This document shows positions 51,245-59,761 of a DNA stretch of 64,000 nt, one piece after another. Below the pieces are notes generated by a model. That model saw only the letters and a list, made by a program, of their open reading frames with translations, had not been told where the DNA came from and did no database searches. A program made the position numbers and the translations under genes. Positions within the stretch are counted from its first letter, which is position 1. Each line of letters begins with the position of its first letter. The stretch is from Flectobacillus rivi (GTDB lineage: Bacteria; Bacteroidota; Bacteroidia; Cytophagales; Spirosomataceae), in NCBI RefSeq assembly GCF_030056655.1, contig NZ_JASHIE010000008.1:124001-188000 (forward strand), read 5' to 3'.

Positions 51245-52132
51245 TTATTCTACTACTACACGTTTAACGGTACCATCTTCATTCTGTGTAACTGTAACGA
51301 ACAAAGTACCTTTTGTGTTTTTCTTCAAATCTACTTGACCCATAAATTCGCCTTCAAAGTCTTTTACTACCTGATGACCCACTTCTTTACCATTTACATC
51401 AGTAACCGAAATAGTCACATTTCCCTTTTGTGGAGCGTCAAAACGAAGGTTTAGTTTAGCATCAAAAGGTTTGTTAGGATATACTCTCAAACCATGAATC
51501 GTTTTGGACTCGCTCATGCCTGGGAAAGTGCCATTTCCATCAAAAAAGAAAAGGTTTTTAGCGCCATTTTGCAGGCTTTTCAAACGTGGTTGAGCTTTCG
51601 CTATCCATTCGTCTGTATTAAAGTCCTTGAATCTTTTCTGCATGTCTTTATCCAGACCTTTAAAATCGAAATTAAAGTTGAAGTTTTCATCATTGCCATC
51701 CAACTCACGTTCAATCGTTTGACCATCTTTTTTGATGATAATACGACGTTTCATATTTTTGCCAGGACGAGCCATAGCAAGAGAGTCCCCATCATTAAGT
51801 GAGAATGACTGGATTTCAACATCGTTATTTTTTTGAGCATCCTTATCAGCAAAAATTTTCATTTTAATTTTTGCTTTTGGTCCATCCGCCTTAGCCATTA
51901 GAGAATCCGTAATACCAGAAACTAATTTTTCTTTAGCTTCGCTACTCAAACCCTCCACGTTATAATTACGCTCAAAAACTTCCTTTTTGCCATTTTCGGT
52001 CGTTTCGACATGTACTTTCAATTTCCCGTCTTTCTCTTGAACCGTTTGAGAAATACTCTTGCTTTGGGCAAAAGATGATACGCTTGCCAAGCACAAAATA
52101 GCTACGCTAAATGATTTAAAAGTAACCTTCAT
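51245..52132 (-). CDS. Secreted protein with a type IX secretion-like C-terminal domain
   Basis: This 295-residue protein has a signal peptide (about 1-22, ending SFAQ) and a charged, low-hydrophobicity middle. Its last 80 or so residues follow the pattern of the type IX (Por) sorting domain: LRVYPNKPFDAKLNLRFDAP, then VTISVTDVNGKEVG, an EGEFMGQVDLKKN segment and the final strands LFVTVTQ and KRVVVE. The usual YPNP is YPNK here. It is probably exported and attached or released by the type IX system. The middle part matches no family I know. Confidence 0.75.
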   Translation of the reverse strand: MKVTFKSFSVAILCLASVSSFAQSKSISQTVQEKDGKLKVHVETTENGKKEVFERNYNVEGLSSEAKEKLVSGITDSLMAKADGPKAKIKMKIFADKDAQKNNDVEIQSFSLNDGDSLAMARPGKNMKRRIIIKKDGQTIERELDGNDENFNFNFDFKGLDKDMQKRFKDFNTDEWIAKAQPRLKSLQNGAKNLFFFDGNGTFPGMSESKTIHGLRVYPNKPFDAKLNLRFDAPQKGNVTISVTDVNGKEVGHQVVKDFEGEFMGQVDLKKNTKGTLFVTVTQNEDGTVKRVVVE

Positions 52133-52436
52133 AGTTTTGTAAATTTTAATGGAACAACGTACAAGTTATCGTTTCCAAACGCTAGTGGTAAATGCGTTTT
52201 TGTTATCAAGAACAAACATAATGAACCAATTCAATATCAAAGCGTTGAACTCTGTTAAAAGATGTTAAAAGGGCTTTATGATAATACTATTCCTTCTAAT
52301 TTTGCGATATACCTTTTGAATTGATTCACGCTACCAATGCGTTTGAACATTTCAAAGAAACCACTTTAAACAAAATGTTGCATCAATACCTTGAATTTGA
52401 TGTAATTAGCAAAGCACTAATTGGCTTGACATTCGC
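52133..52436. other. Divergent promoter region
   Basis: 304 nt between the divergent secreted-protein and histidine-kinase genes. It contains the -7 box at 52297-52304 and a direct repeat GTTAAAAG-AT-GTTAAAAG near 52254-52271, a possible regulator site. Confidence 0.5.
52297..52304 (+). promoter_or_regulatory. Promoter -7 box of the histidine-kinase gene
   Basis: TAATTTTG matches TAnnTTTG. It would give a leader of about 125 nt. The -33 region is weak. Confidence 0.45.
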
Positions 52437-54188
52437 ATGACAAAACGTAAGATTCAATATATTATCGCCCTGATGGCATTTGGCTCGCTAGGGCTAATCA
52501 TCTTCCAATTTTACTGGTTGGGCTTTACGCTTCGTGCCAAAAACGAACAATTTGGTAGCGATGTCCGTGATGCCATGCAGCGAGTAGTAAGACGATTGGG
52601 ACAACAAGAGTTTTTTTATTTGGCAAAACAAAAAATGGAGATTGAAGAAAAGCAAAAGCAATTAGTTGCCATTGCGAATCCTACTCCCCAAAAAGCCAAA
52701 GAAACTCATAAAGTACCCGTTGCTACTAAAACTTATCCTAATTTGCCCGCAGGAATCGAAGCCCTCGCCAAAAGCTCATTGCCTTCTGATATTTTGGTAT
52801 CTAAAAGCACCGAAATTTTACCCAATGGCGAAGTTCGCGAATATGAGGAATGGTCGGTGAATATGGACATGGAGGAAGTACAAAAAAGACTCAATGAAAA
52901 TAAGCGTTTGGATGAGATTTTGGCAGAAGCATTAAATAACCACGCTACAGTCGCTAAATACAAACAAGATTCGGCCAAGAAAGCTCAAAAAATAGCCGAA
53001 AAACGTAAACAAGAACAAAAAGTCAGAGAACAGCAAAAAGATCATCTTATTGCCCGAGAACATACGGATATCGATTCGCAAGGGCAAATGGCCAAAGAGG
53101 TTTTGAGTGATTTCTTATTTAAAAAGCGTAAAATTACCGAACGCATCAATTTTGTCATTCTGGATTCTTTGTTGAAACAAGAAATTAAAAATAAGGGTAT
53201 CTCACTGCCATTTGAATACGGAATTAGTACAAAAGAAGCTCCAGTATTACATTACGCCTCTTCGTTGAAATACAAAGAAAATGGCTTAAAAAGCGATAAA
53301 GACACTTATATTGTCAACCTTTTCCCCAATGACTTAAATGCCTCTGAAAGCTATTTAAGACTATATTTCCCCAACCAAGACCGCTACATCATACGTACCA
53401 TGTGGGTCATGTACGCAAGCTCACTGATGTTGATTTTGGTTATGTTGGGGTGTTTTTATATTGCTGTCAATACGATTGTGAAACAAAAGCATTTGGCCGA
53501 TATTAAAAACGATTTTATCAACAATATGACCCATGAGTTCAAAACGCCTATTTCGACCATTTCGTTGGCTACTCAGATGTTACAAGACAACGATGTGGCA
53601 GCCAGCAAAACGATGTTTAGTCGCTATTTGAATATCATCAAGGAAGAGAATAAACGGCTAGGGTCGCAGGTGGAAAAAGTGCTACAAACTGCCCAAATGG
53701 AACGTGGAGAGTTGAAACTCAAACTAGGTTTGGTAAATGTGCATCAGGTCATAGAACATGTTCTCGAAAATATGAGTCCACAAATCGAGCTACGTGAAGG
53801 TGATTTGAGCTTTGATTTTAAAGCAGATAATCCCGAAATTGAAGCCGATGAAGTGCATCTTACCAATATAATTTTTAACTTGCTCGACAACGCCAATAAA
53901 TATTCACCCGAAAAACCTCAGATATCTATCCAAACAGAAGATACTCCCGAAGGGATTGCCATTAGGGTAAGTGACAATGGAATTGGTATGACAAAAGAAT
54001 CGATCAAAAACATTTTTGAGAAATTTTATCGTGTACCTACTGGTAACCTTCACGATGTCAAGGGTTTTGGATTAGGCTTGAGCTATGTCAAAAAAATCGT
54101 AGAAGAACATAAAGGTAAAATCCGTGTGCAAAGCAAACTAGGCGAAGGTAGTACCTTCGAGATTATTTTACCAATTGCCAAAAGTTAA
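52437..54188 (+). CDS. Membrane sensor histidine kinase
   Basis: This 583-residue kinase has transmembrane segments at about 9-30 and 322-347, which enclose a periplasmic sensor region of about 290 residues with a Lys/Gln/Glu-rich coiled-coil part (about 175-205). The HisKA domain has phospho-acceptor His366 in THEFKTP. The ATPase domain has the N box NLLDNANKYS, G1 DNGIGMT and G2 GFGLGLS. There is no HAMP domain. The response regulator gene follows after 147 nt; the two form a likely pair. The signal is unknown. Confidence 0.93.
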   Translation: MTKRKIQYIIALMAFGSLGLIIFQFYWLGFTLRAKNEQFGSDVRDAMQRVVRRLGQQEFFYLAKQKMEIEEKQKQLVAIANPTPQKAKETHKVPVATKTYPNLPAGIEALAKSSLPSDILVSKSTEILPNGEVREYEEWSVNMDMEEVQKRLNENKRLDEILAEALNNHATVAKYKQDSAKKAQKIAEKRKQEQKVREQQKDHLIAREHTDIDSQGQMAKEVLSDFLFKKRKITERINFVILDSLLKQEIKNKGISLPFEYGISTKEAPVLHYASSLKYKENGLKSDKDTYIVNLFPNDLNASESYLRLYFPNQDRYIIRTMWVMYASSLMLILVMLGCFYIAVNTIVKQKHLADIKNDFINNMTHEFKTPISTISLATQMLQDNDVAASKTMFSRYLNIIKEENKRLGSQVEKVLQTAQMERGELKLKLGLVNVHQVIEHVLENMSPQIELREGDLSFDFKADNPEIEADEVHLTNIIFNLLDNANKYSPEKPQISIQTEDTPEGIAIRVSDNGIGMTKESIKNIFEKFYRVPTGNLHDVKGFGLGLSYVKKIVEEHKGKIRVQSKLGEGSTFEIILPIAKS

Positions 54189-54335
54189 TTAAAGTAAAGG
54201 GTTTCTGATAAAATGAAGGAAACATTTTTGTCTAATATCTATCGCCTTTTGCCTACTGCACGATAAAGGAACGCACTTTTACTACATTGGAATCCTTACC
54301 TATTCCATCGACAACACGTATAACGCTTACACATT

Positions 54336-55022
54336 ATGAATAAAATCTTATTAGCCGAAGACGACCCAAATTTAGGACAGCTTTTGCAAGAATATCTTAC
54401 CATCAAAGGTTTTGAAGCCACCTTAGCCAAAGATGGTGACGATGCGCTCTCTAAGTTTGTATTGACAGATTATGATTTATGCATCTTCGATGTAATGATG
54501 CCTAAAAAAGATGGGTTTACTTTGGCAAAAGAGGTACGAATGTCTGATAAAGATACACCTATCATATTTCTGACAGCAAAGGCCATGAAAGAAGATACTT
54601 TGCAAGGTTTTAAAGTTGGAGCTGATGACTATATGACAAAACCTTTTTCGATGGAAGAACTCTTGGCTCGTATCCAAGCAATCTTGAGAAGAAGTCAAAA
54701 GCAAGCTACAGAAAATGCTGTCAAAAGTAATACTTTCGTGATAGGCGCTTATGAGTTTGATTCCGAAAAACAACTATTATTTCATGCCTCAGGTCAGCAA
54801 AAATTAACTTCTAAAGAAAGTGAATTGCTAAAATTGCTCTGCGAAAATATCGGCAAACCCGTAAGCCGTAGCTTTGCCCTGAAAATGGTTTGGGGTGATG
54901 ATACTTATTTCAATGCCCGTAGTATGGACGTATATATCACCAAACTGCGTAAGTTTTTTAAAGAAGAACCAACTATTCAAATCATCAACCTTCACGGTGA
55001 AGGATTTAAGTTGATGAGCTAA
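54336..55022 (+). CDS. OmpR/PhoB-family response regulator
   Basis: This 228-residue protein has an N-terminal receiver with Asp52 as the phosphorylation site (FDVMMPKKDG), Thr80 and Lys102 in the usual positions, and a C-terminal winged-helix DNA-binding domain (about 130-225; KLTSKESELLKLLCENIGKP and MDVYITKLRKFFKEE). It is partner to the histidine kinase just upstream. Confidence 0.95.
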   Translation: MNKILLAEDDPNLGQLLQEYLTIKGFEATLAKDGDDALSKFVLTDYDLCIFDVMMPKKDGFTLAKEVRMSDKDTPIIFLTAKAMKEDTLQGFKVGADDYMTKPFSMEELLARIQAILRRSQKQATENAVKSNTFVIGAYEFDSEKQLLFHASGQQKLTSKESELLKLLCENIGKPVSRSFALKMVWGDDTYFNARSMDVYITKLRKFFKEEPTIQIINLHGEGFKLMS

Positions 55023-55057
55023 TACTTAGTCATAAATTGAGTGATTTGTGATTGAGT

Positions 55058-55210
55058 GCATGAGTGATTATGTTAAAAATTATCTTCTTGCAGTAGAGAC
55101 GCAACGCTTTGCGTCTAAGGCGGTAGGATTCTGAAATTTTCATCAAAAAAGGCGTTCGAAATGAATTTTTCGAACGCCTTTTTTAATGAAAATTTGGAGA
55201 ATAATCTCAA
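55058..55210. repeat. Composite intergenic repeat, copy 2
   Basis: Same block order as 24786-24920: GCATGAGTGATTATGTTA, then CAGTAGAGACGCAACG/TTTGCGTCT, a T-flanked hairpin, then GGAGAATAATCTCAA. It lies between the convergent response-regulator and M16-protease genes. Confidence 0.75.
55145..55184. terminator. Bidirectional terminator inside repeat copy 2
   Basis: AAAAAAGGCGTTCGAA pairs with TTCGAACGCCTTTTTT around an 8-nt loop. Confidence 0.85.
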
Positions 55211-55212
55211 TA

Positions 55213-58020
55213 CTATTTTTTCTCTGGTAAAAGAATAACTTTAATAAAGTCTTTACCTAAGTATTGATTGGCAGCTTTTTTAGTACTTTCTACCGTTACT
55301 TGTTTCATCAAAGCCTCTTCTTTCAATACATCTTTCAAGTCTTCTTTGTATTGGTATTGTCCTTGAAGATAGCCCAACCAGAAACCGTTTTCACGTAATT
55401 GTACTTCTGTTTGACGTTTTGATTCAGCTTTGAATTTATCGATGTCTGTTTGTTCAGCACCTTTGGTTTGTACAGCAGTAATTTCGGCTAAAGTACGAGT
55501 AACCAATTTTTCAACATTTTCAGGAGCACAAGCAAAACCAATTCTGAAGCTATAACGCGCCGAAGGGATTTTTGAGGCCGAACCTCCTACTTGAACACCA
55601 TACACACCTGCTTCTTCTTCACGTAATTTTTCAATCAACTTGATTTCTAATACTTCCGAAAGTGCTTCGATTTGTTTATCAGTTTCGGCATTGTACACCA
55701 ACGGCCCCGACCATACCATTGTTACTCTTGCTTTTGGTTCTGTGCCCTTGTAAACCGTTTTTTCAACCTTACCTTTTGGCGGATAAATACCCAAGTCTTT
55801 GGCAATTTCTTTACGTTTTAATGAAGGTAAAGCACCCAAATACTTTTCAAATAATGGTTGTGATTCTTTCAAATTGATATTACCCACAAAGAAGAATGTG
55901 AAATCTGAAGCATCAGCAAAACGCTCTTTGTAAATAGCAAAAGCTTTGTTTGCATCAATTTTCTCAATACGTTCAGCAGTAATAGGCATACTACGTGGGT
56001 GATAGCTCGACAATACTGCAGTCAATGAATCGCTATATACTTTTTCTGGTGTCAAAGTTTTTTGTTGACTCAACAACCCATCACGCTGATTGCTCAAAAA
56101 TCCTTTTACAACCTCAGCATCTAAACGTGGTTGCATGAAATAGCTGTAAATCAACTCTAATGCTGTTTCAAAATCCTTTGGAGTCGCTGAGCCACTAATA
56201 CCTTCGGTAGTAGCGCCAATATATGGTGCAATTCTCACCGTTTTACCTGTCAATAACTTGCGTAAATTGATGGTATTGAAATCACCCACGCCCGAAATAG
56301 ATGCAATTGTTGAAGCTAGTTTTGCATTATCAGCATCTTTATCAGCATACAAGTTTGAACCACCAACACTATAGCCACTGATTAAGATCTCGTCATTTTT
56401 AAAGTCTGTCGGTTTTACTACTACTTTTACTCCATTACCCAAAGTCAACTCCGTTACGCCAATTTCAGGAATTTGTTTTGTAGCAACAACTTTACTTCCT
56501 TTCTGTAATTTTTCAATCAATGGTTTTTGTACAGATTGGTCAACGTAAGCTGTTACATCTTTACCTGTATTATTCAACAATTCTTTGATTTTTTCGGCAG
56601 AAGGCAACTTGTCTTTATCTTTTTCTGGCGCCATCAAAACAACCGCACGGTTATCGTCTGTAATCAGCGCTTTAGCTGCAGCATTGATATCCTCAAGCTT
56701 GATTGTTTCGATATACTTTTTCGTAAAATCATAACCAAACTCAATAGAAGTAAGTACTTCATCTTCTAAAAATGCACTTACCAAACCATCTACCAAGTCC
56801 TCTGAGCTAGTCTTATCCTTTTCTTTAAAAGCATTTTCTTGACTTACTAAATACATTTTTTTCGCACGCTCAAATTCGCTTGCATTAAAACCAAATTTTT
56901 TCGCACGAGCAGTTTCTTCCAAAATAGCTTTCAAACCGCCTTCGATATTGTCGCCTTTGGCTACTACAATCGAGCTAAAGCCGTCTAGATTACTCAAGAA
57001 ACCGCTGTAACCTGCTTGTCCATACAAAAATGGAGGATCAGCCTTTTGCGTTAGTTCCTGAATACGAGAAGAAAGCATGATATTGAACAATGAACGAACG
57101 ATGCCATCACGACGGTCTTGATAAGTTACGTCTTTTTTCTTTGGTTGTTTCGAGATTACCTGAATCACCGTATTAGGTTGTTCTGGGTCTGTAACGATAG
57201 CAACGTCTGTTCCGCCAGTCAACGGAATATCATATTTTACTCTTGGTTTTGGATTGGCTACCGCAGGAATTGCGCCGAATTTTTCTTTAATCATTTTTTC
57301 GACCATGTCCACATCCACATCACCTACTACCGCCACAGCTTGTAAGTCGGGGCGATACCAATCTTGATGAAATTGTTTTAAAACATCATATTTGAAGTTT
57401 TTCAAAATATCATCTTTCCCGATAGGCAAACGCTTAGCATATTGCGAGTTATTCAAAATCAAAGGAAAATACTTGTCACGCATACGAGCTTGAGCACCTT
57501 TCCCCAAACGAGATTCTTCTAATACGACACCACGTTCCTTGTCGATTTCGCTAGGTTCGAGTGTTGCGTTATGTGCCCAGTCTTCCAGAATTTGGATACC
57601 TTTTTTGAAAACCTCGATAGAGTCTGTTGGTACAGGAAGCATATACACCGTTTCGTCGAAACCAGTATAAGCATTTAAGTCAGCACCAAAACGAACCCCT
57701 GATTTTTGAAGAAAATTGACCAATTCATTTTTCGGAAAGTTTTTAGTACCGTTAAAGTTCATGTGCTCCATGAAGTGTGCTAAGCCTTGTTGCTCGTCGG
57801 TTTCGAGTACAGAGCCAGCTTTTACCATTAGGCGCAACTGAGCACGGTTTTTAGGTTCAGCATTTTTCTGGATAAAATATTTCATTCCATTGGGCAATAC
57901 GCCCACACGCACCGACGGATCCATAGGTAATTTTTGGCTCAAATCGGTTTGTCCATAGCCTACAAAGCTCAAAGAGATTCCTAAAGCAACTGTAGCAATT
58001 AGGTGAACAACTTTTTTCAT
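55213..58020 (-). CDS. M16-family zinc metalloprotease (pitrilysin type)
   Basis: This 935-residue exported protease has a signal peptide (about 1-22). Two M16 halves are visible. The active N-terminal one has the inverted zinc motif HFMEH (82-86) with the distal glutamate in the KERGVVLEE helix near 161-169. The inactive C-terminal half begins near 530. Such proteins degrade peptides in the periplasm. It is convergent with the two-component genes. Confidence 0.93.
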   Translation of the reverse strand: MKKVVHLIATVALGISLSFVGYGQTDLSQKLPMDPSVRVGVLPNGMKYFIQKNAEPKNRAQLRLMVKAGSVLETDEQQGLAHFMEHMNFNGTKNFPKNELVNFLQKSGVRFGADLNAYTGFDETVYMLPVPTDSIEVFKKGIQILEDWAHNATLEPSEIDKERGVVLEESRLGKGAQARMRDKYFPLILNNSQYAKRLPIGKDDILKNFKYDVLKQFHQDWYRPDLQAVAVVGDVDVDMVEKMIKEKFGAIPAVANPKPRVKYDIPLTGGTDVAIVTDPEQPNTVIQVISKQPKKKDVTYQDRRDGIVRSLFNIMLSSRIQELTQKADPPFLYGQAGYSGFLSNLDGFSSIVVAKGDNIEGGLKAILEETARAKKFGFNASEFERAKKMYLVSQENAFKEKDKTSSEDLVDGLVSAFLEDEVLTSIEFGYDFTKKYIETIKLEDINAAAKALITDDNRAVVLMAPEKDKDKLPSAEKIKELLNNTGKDVTAYVDQSVQKPLIEKLQKGSKVVATKQIPEIGVTELTLGNGVKVVVKPTDFKNDEILISGYSVGGSNLYADKDADNAKLASTIASISGVGDFNTINLRKLLTGKTVRIAPYIGATTEGISGSATPKDFETALELIYSYFMQPRLDAEVVKGFLSNQRDGLLSQQKTLTPEKVYSDSLTAVLSSYHPRSMPITAERIEKIDANKAFAIYKERFADASDFTFFFVGNINLKESQPLFEKYLGALPSLKRKEIAKDLGIYPPKGKVEKTVYKGTEPKARVTMVWSGPLVYNAETDKQIEALSEVLEIKLIEKLREEEAGVYGVQVGGSASKIPSARYSFRIGFACAPENVEKLVTRTLAEITAVQTKGAEQTDIDKFKAESKRQTEVQLRENGFWLGYLQGQYQYKEDLKDVLKEEALMKQVTVESTKKAANQYLGKDFIKVILLPEKK

Positions 58021-58183
58021 GAAAGTTTTAAAGTTATGAGATTTAAAAAGTATTGATTCATACGATAAGACACGCTTACCGTATCTTCCAAATTTAATGA
58101 ATGTTTTGATTTCACTCTATTATTCAGTGGAAATTAAAAACAGAAACCTGTGCGTTTTATTATTGAGTGAGTTGAGATTGAGT

Positions 58184-58320
58184 GAATGAGTGATTATTTA
58201 AAAAAGAAATTTACCAGTAGAGACGCAATGATTGCGTCTGAAAGATGTGTAATCCTGCATTTAAGTATCAAAAAAGGCACTCGAAAATTGTTTTCCGAGC
58301 GCCTTTTTTGATGAAACCAT
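58184..58320. repeat. Composite intergenic repeat, copy 3
   Basis: The block order is GAATGAGTGATTATTTAA, CCAGTAGAGACGCAATG/ATTGCGTCT, then the hairpin at 58270-58309. It is followed by an inverted partial copy (AGACGCAATCATTGCGTCT then CTACTTCTAG, then AATCACTCATTC) at 58340-58397, so the hairpin is bracketed by inverted ends. Confidence 0.75.
58270..58309. terminator. Terminator-like hairpin inside repeat copy 3
   Basis: AAAAAAGGCACTCGAAAA pairs with TTTTCCGAGCGCCTTTTTT with one or two mismatches. T-runs occur on both strands. Confidence 0.75.
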
Positions 58321-58450
58321 GCTAGATTTTACTCCGCTTAAGACGCAATCATTGCGTCTCTACTTCTAGAATACAAATTTTAACAGAATCACTCATTCGT
58401 TCATTCACTAAATTAGGGATGATAATTTGAGCATTGCCAATAAAATAAAA

Positions 58451-58519
58451 TTGGTGTAGTGGCAACTCTTGCAGTTGCCGCCTTCAAAATGGAAACTGCA
58501 AGAGTTGCTACTACACCAA
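58451..58519. repeat. Long imperfect hairpin (29-bp arms)
   Basis: Arms at 58451-58479 (TTGGTGTAGTGGCAACTCTT onward) and 58491-58519 pair at 27 of 29 positions, with an 11-nt loop. It lies 24 nt after the stop of the small membrane-protein gene and is followed on that strand by TTTTATTTTATT, so it may also terminate transcription. It resembles a MITE or REP-type palindrome. Confidence 0.75.
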
Positions 58520-58542
58520 AAAATATGTTACTTGTTCAGGAC

Positions 58543-58779
58543 CTAACTCATTTGTTTGAATCTTTTTTTCAAAATCAGTAAGGCAATATGTAACGCTACG
58601 GTAATACTTACGATTTTGACACCATTAGCCTCCTCCCAAAAATTAGGATCTTGATACACTTTAAAAGCAATAATTGCCAATATCAGAGTAAGCACTATTT
58701 GGAAAAAACTCATTATGCCAATCATCACTTGTACAATGAGCTGGCGAAGGCCATCAAAACCGCGTTTTTCGTTTACCAT
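58543..58779 (-). CDS. Small two-segment membrane protein
   Basis: This 78-residue protein has two hydrophobic segments (about 14-41 and 53-69) and charged ends. I do not recognise a family. It begins 4 nt after the stop of the outer-membrane protein gene and is almost certainly co-transcribed with it. Confidence 0.65.
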   Translation of the reverse strand: MVNEKRGFDGLRQLIVQVMIGIMSFFQIVLTLILAIIAFKVYQDPNFWEEANGVKIVSITVALHIALLILKKRFKQMS

Positions 58780-58783
58780 AATC

Positions 58784-59371
58784 TTAGAAGAAAAAGCCTC
58801 CTACTCGGATAACGATAGGGCTACCATAAGGAGATGTTAGATTATTGGACGAATAACTAAAGTTATATAATGCTGAAATCTGGAAACCTCCATATCCTAG
58901 ACCAACACCTGCCAAAAATTGAGGGTCATAATTGAGTTTATAGGTTCCTGCACTGCCATAATACTGTTGAACCTCTCCTTGTGCAAATGCTTTAGACAAG
59001 ATAGACTCTAGGAAACGAAGACGATATTGCGTAAAAAGTCTAGGCCCATATAGATTATAAGCCGTTGCACCAGTGTATTTGGTGTATTGATAATCTACCG
59101 CCAGACCAACTGTCATTTCGTTGGTAAGCAAATACCCAGCCATTGGCGACACAGAGATAAGCGTTGGGTTACCGAACTGCAAACCACCGATACCGCCCCC
59201 AAATTTCAATCTTTCGCGGAAGGATAAATCTCTTACGTCTGGTTCTTCGTTTTCCTCGGCGTCGAGGTCACCCGTTGCGCCATCTTGTTTAATTACAACC
59301 GGCTCCTGCGCCCAGCTTTTTGTTATGTTACCTGCGGTTAGTAAGCAGAGAATAAGAAGTATTTTTTTCAT
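58784..59371 (-). CDS. Probable outer-membrane beta-barrel protein
   Basis: This 195-residue protein has a signal peptide (about 1-21, ending SWAQ), an acidic linker (about 28-45) and strands with alternating aromatic residues: FGGGIGGLQFGNPTLISVSP, TVGLAVDYQYTKY, LFTQYRLRF, FLAGVGLGYGGFQISALYNF. It ends with a C-terminal phenylalanine (VGGFFF). This pattern fits a small outer-membrane barrel. Function unknown. Confidence 0.7.
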   Translation of the reverse strand: MKKILLILCLLTAGNITKSWAQEPVVIKQDGATGDLDAEENEEPDVRDLSFRERLKFGGGIGGLQFGNPTLISVSPMAGYLLTNEMTVGLAVDYQYTKYTGATAYNLYGPRLFTQYRLRFLESILSKAFAQGEVQQYYGSAGTYKLNYDPQFLAGVGLGYGGFQISALYNFSYSSNNLTSPYGSPIVIRVGGFFF

Positions 59372-59761
59372 GGTTTGAAAATTAATCTATTGTGTTTCAA
59401 TAAGCTATAGATGTTTCATCTATCAACAAAAAGACGTTATCCTCGAACAAAAAGTCTTCGTTGTGAATCCTAGTTGCTTTTTTGTCTTTATAAATAGTCA
59501 TCCTTTATTCATAAAGACACATTTTACACATCATTTCGTTGCAATCACTTGTATCAAACCCTTAAATTAATGGAAAGTTTGCTACATTCTTGCGTACATA
59601 CGAAACAATCTTGTCTAGTTTTTTGTCTAACTTTGAGAGGACAACAAACCTATGACAATTCAAGGTTTGTTCATCCTTATTTTGCCTGTAATTGTTTTGG
59701 ACAAAATTTGGCAACACTCAATCATTCTCATATTGCCAAAATTCAACTATCCGACATTTTG
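59372..59761. other. Region between the barrel gene and uvrA
   Basis: 390 nt in which the frame of uvrA stays open upstream of its ATG from about 59549, without any UvrA-like sequence. It holds a promoter box at 59628-59635. I see no other gene. Confidence 0.6.
59628..59635 (+). promoter_or_regulatory. Promoter -7 box of uvrA
   Basis: TAACTTTG matches TAnnTTTG. It implies a leader of about 120 nt, which supports the ATG at 59762 over upstream starts. Confidence 0.5.

Larger units (their letters stand above)
58021..58542. other. Repeat-rich spacer downstream of the small membrane-protein gene
   Basis: 522 nt without a gene. It contains composite repeat copy 3 (58184-58320), an inverted fragment of the same repeat (58339-58410) and the long hairpin at 58451-58519. 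The M16 promoter should lie at its left end. Confidence 0.7.

Noticed and set aside
24786..58410. CRISPR-like repeats
   Set aside because: Only three dispersed copies tens of kilobases apart, without spacers or cas genes.
59549..59761. In-frame upstream extension of uvrA from a TTG
   Set aside because: It adds 71 Cys/His-rich residues unlike any UvrA, overlaps a promoter box, and the ATG at 59762 gives the normal N-terminus.
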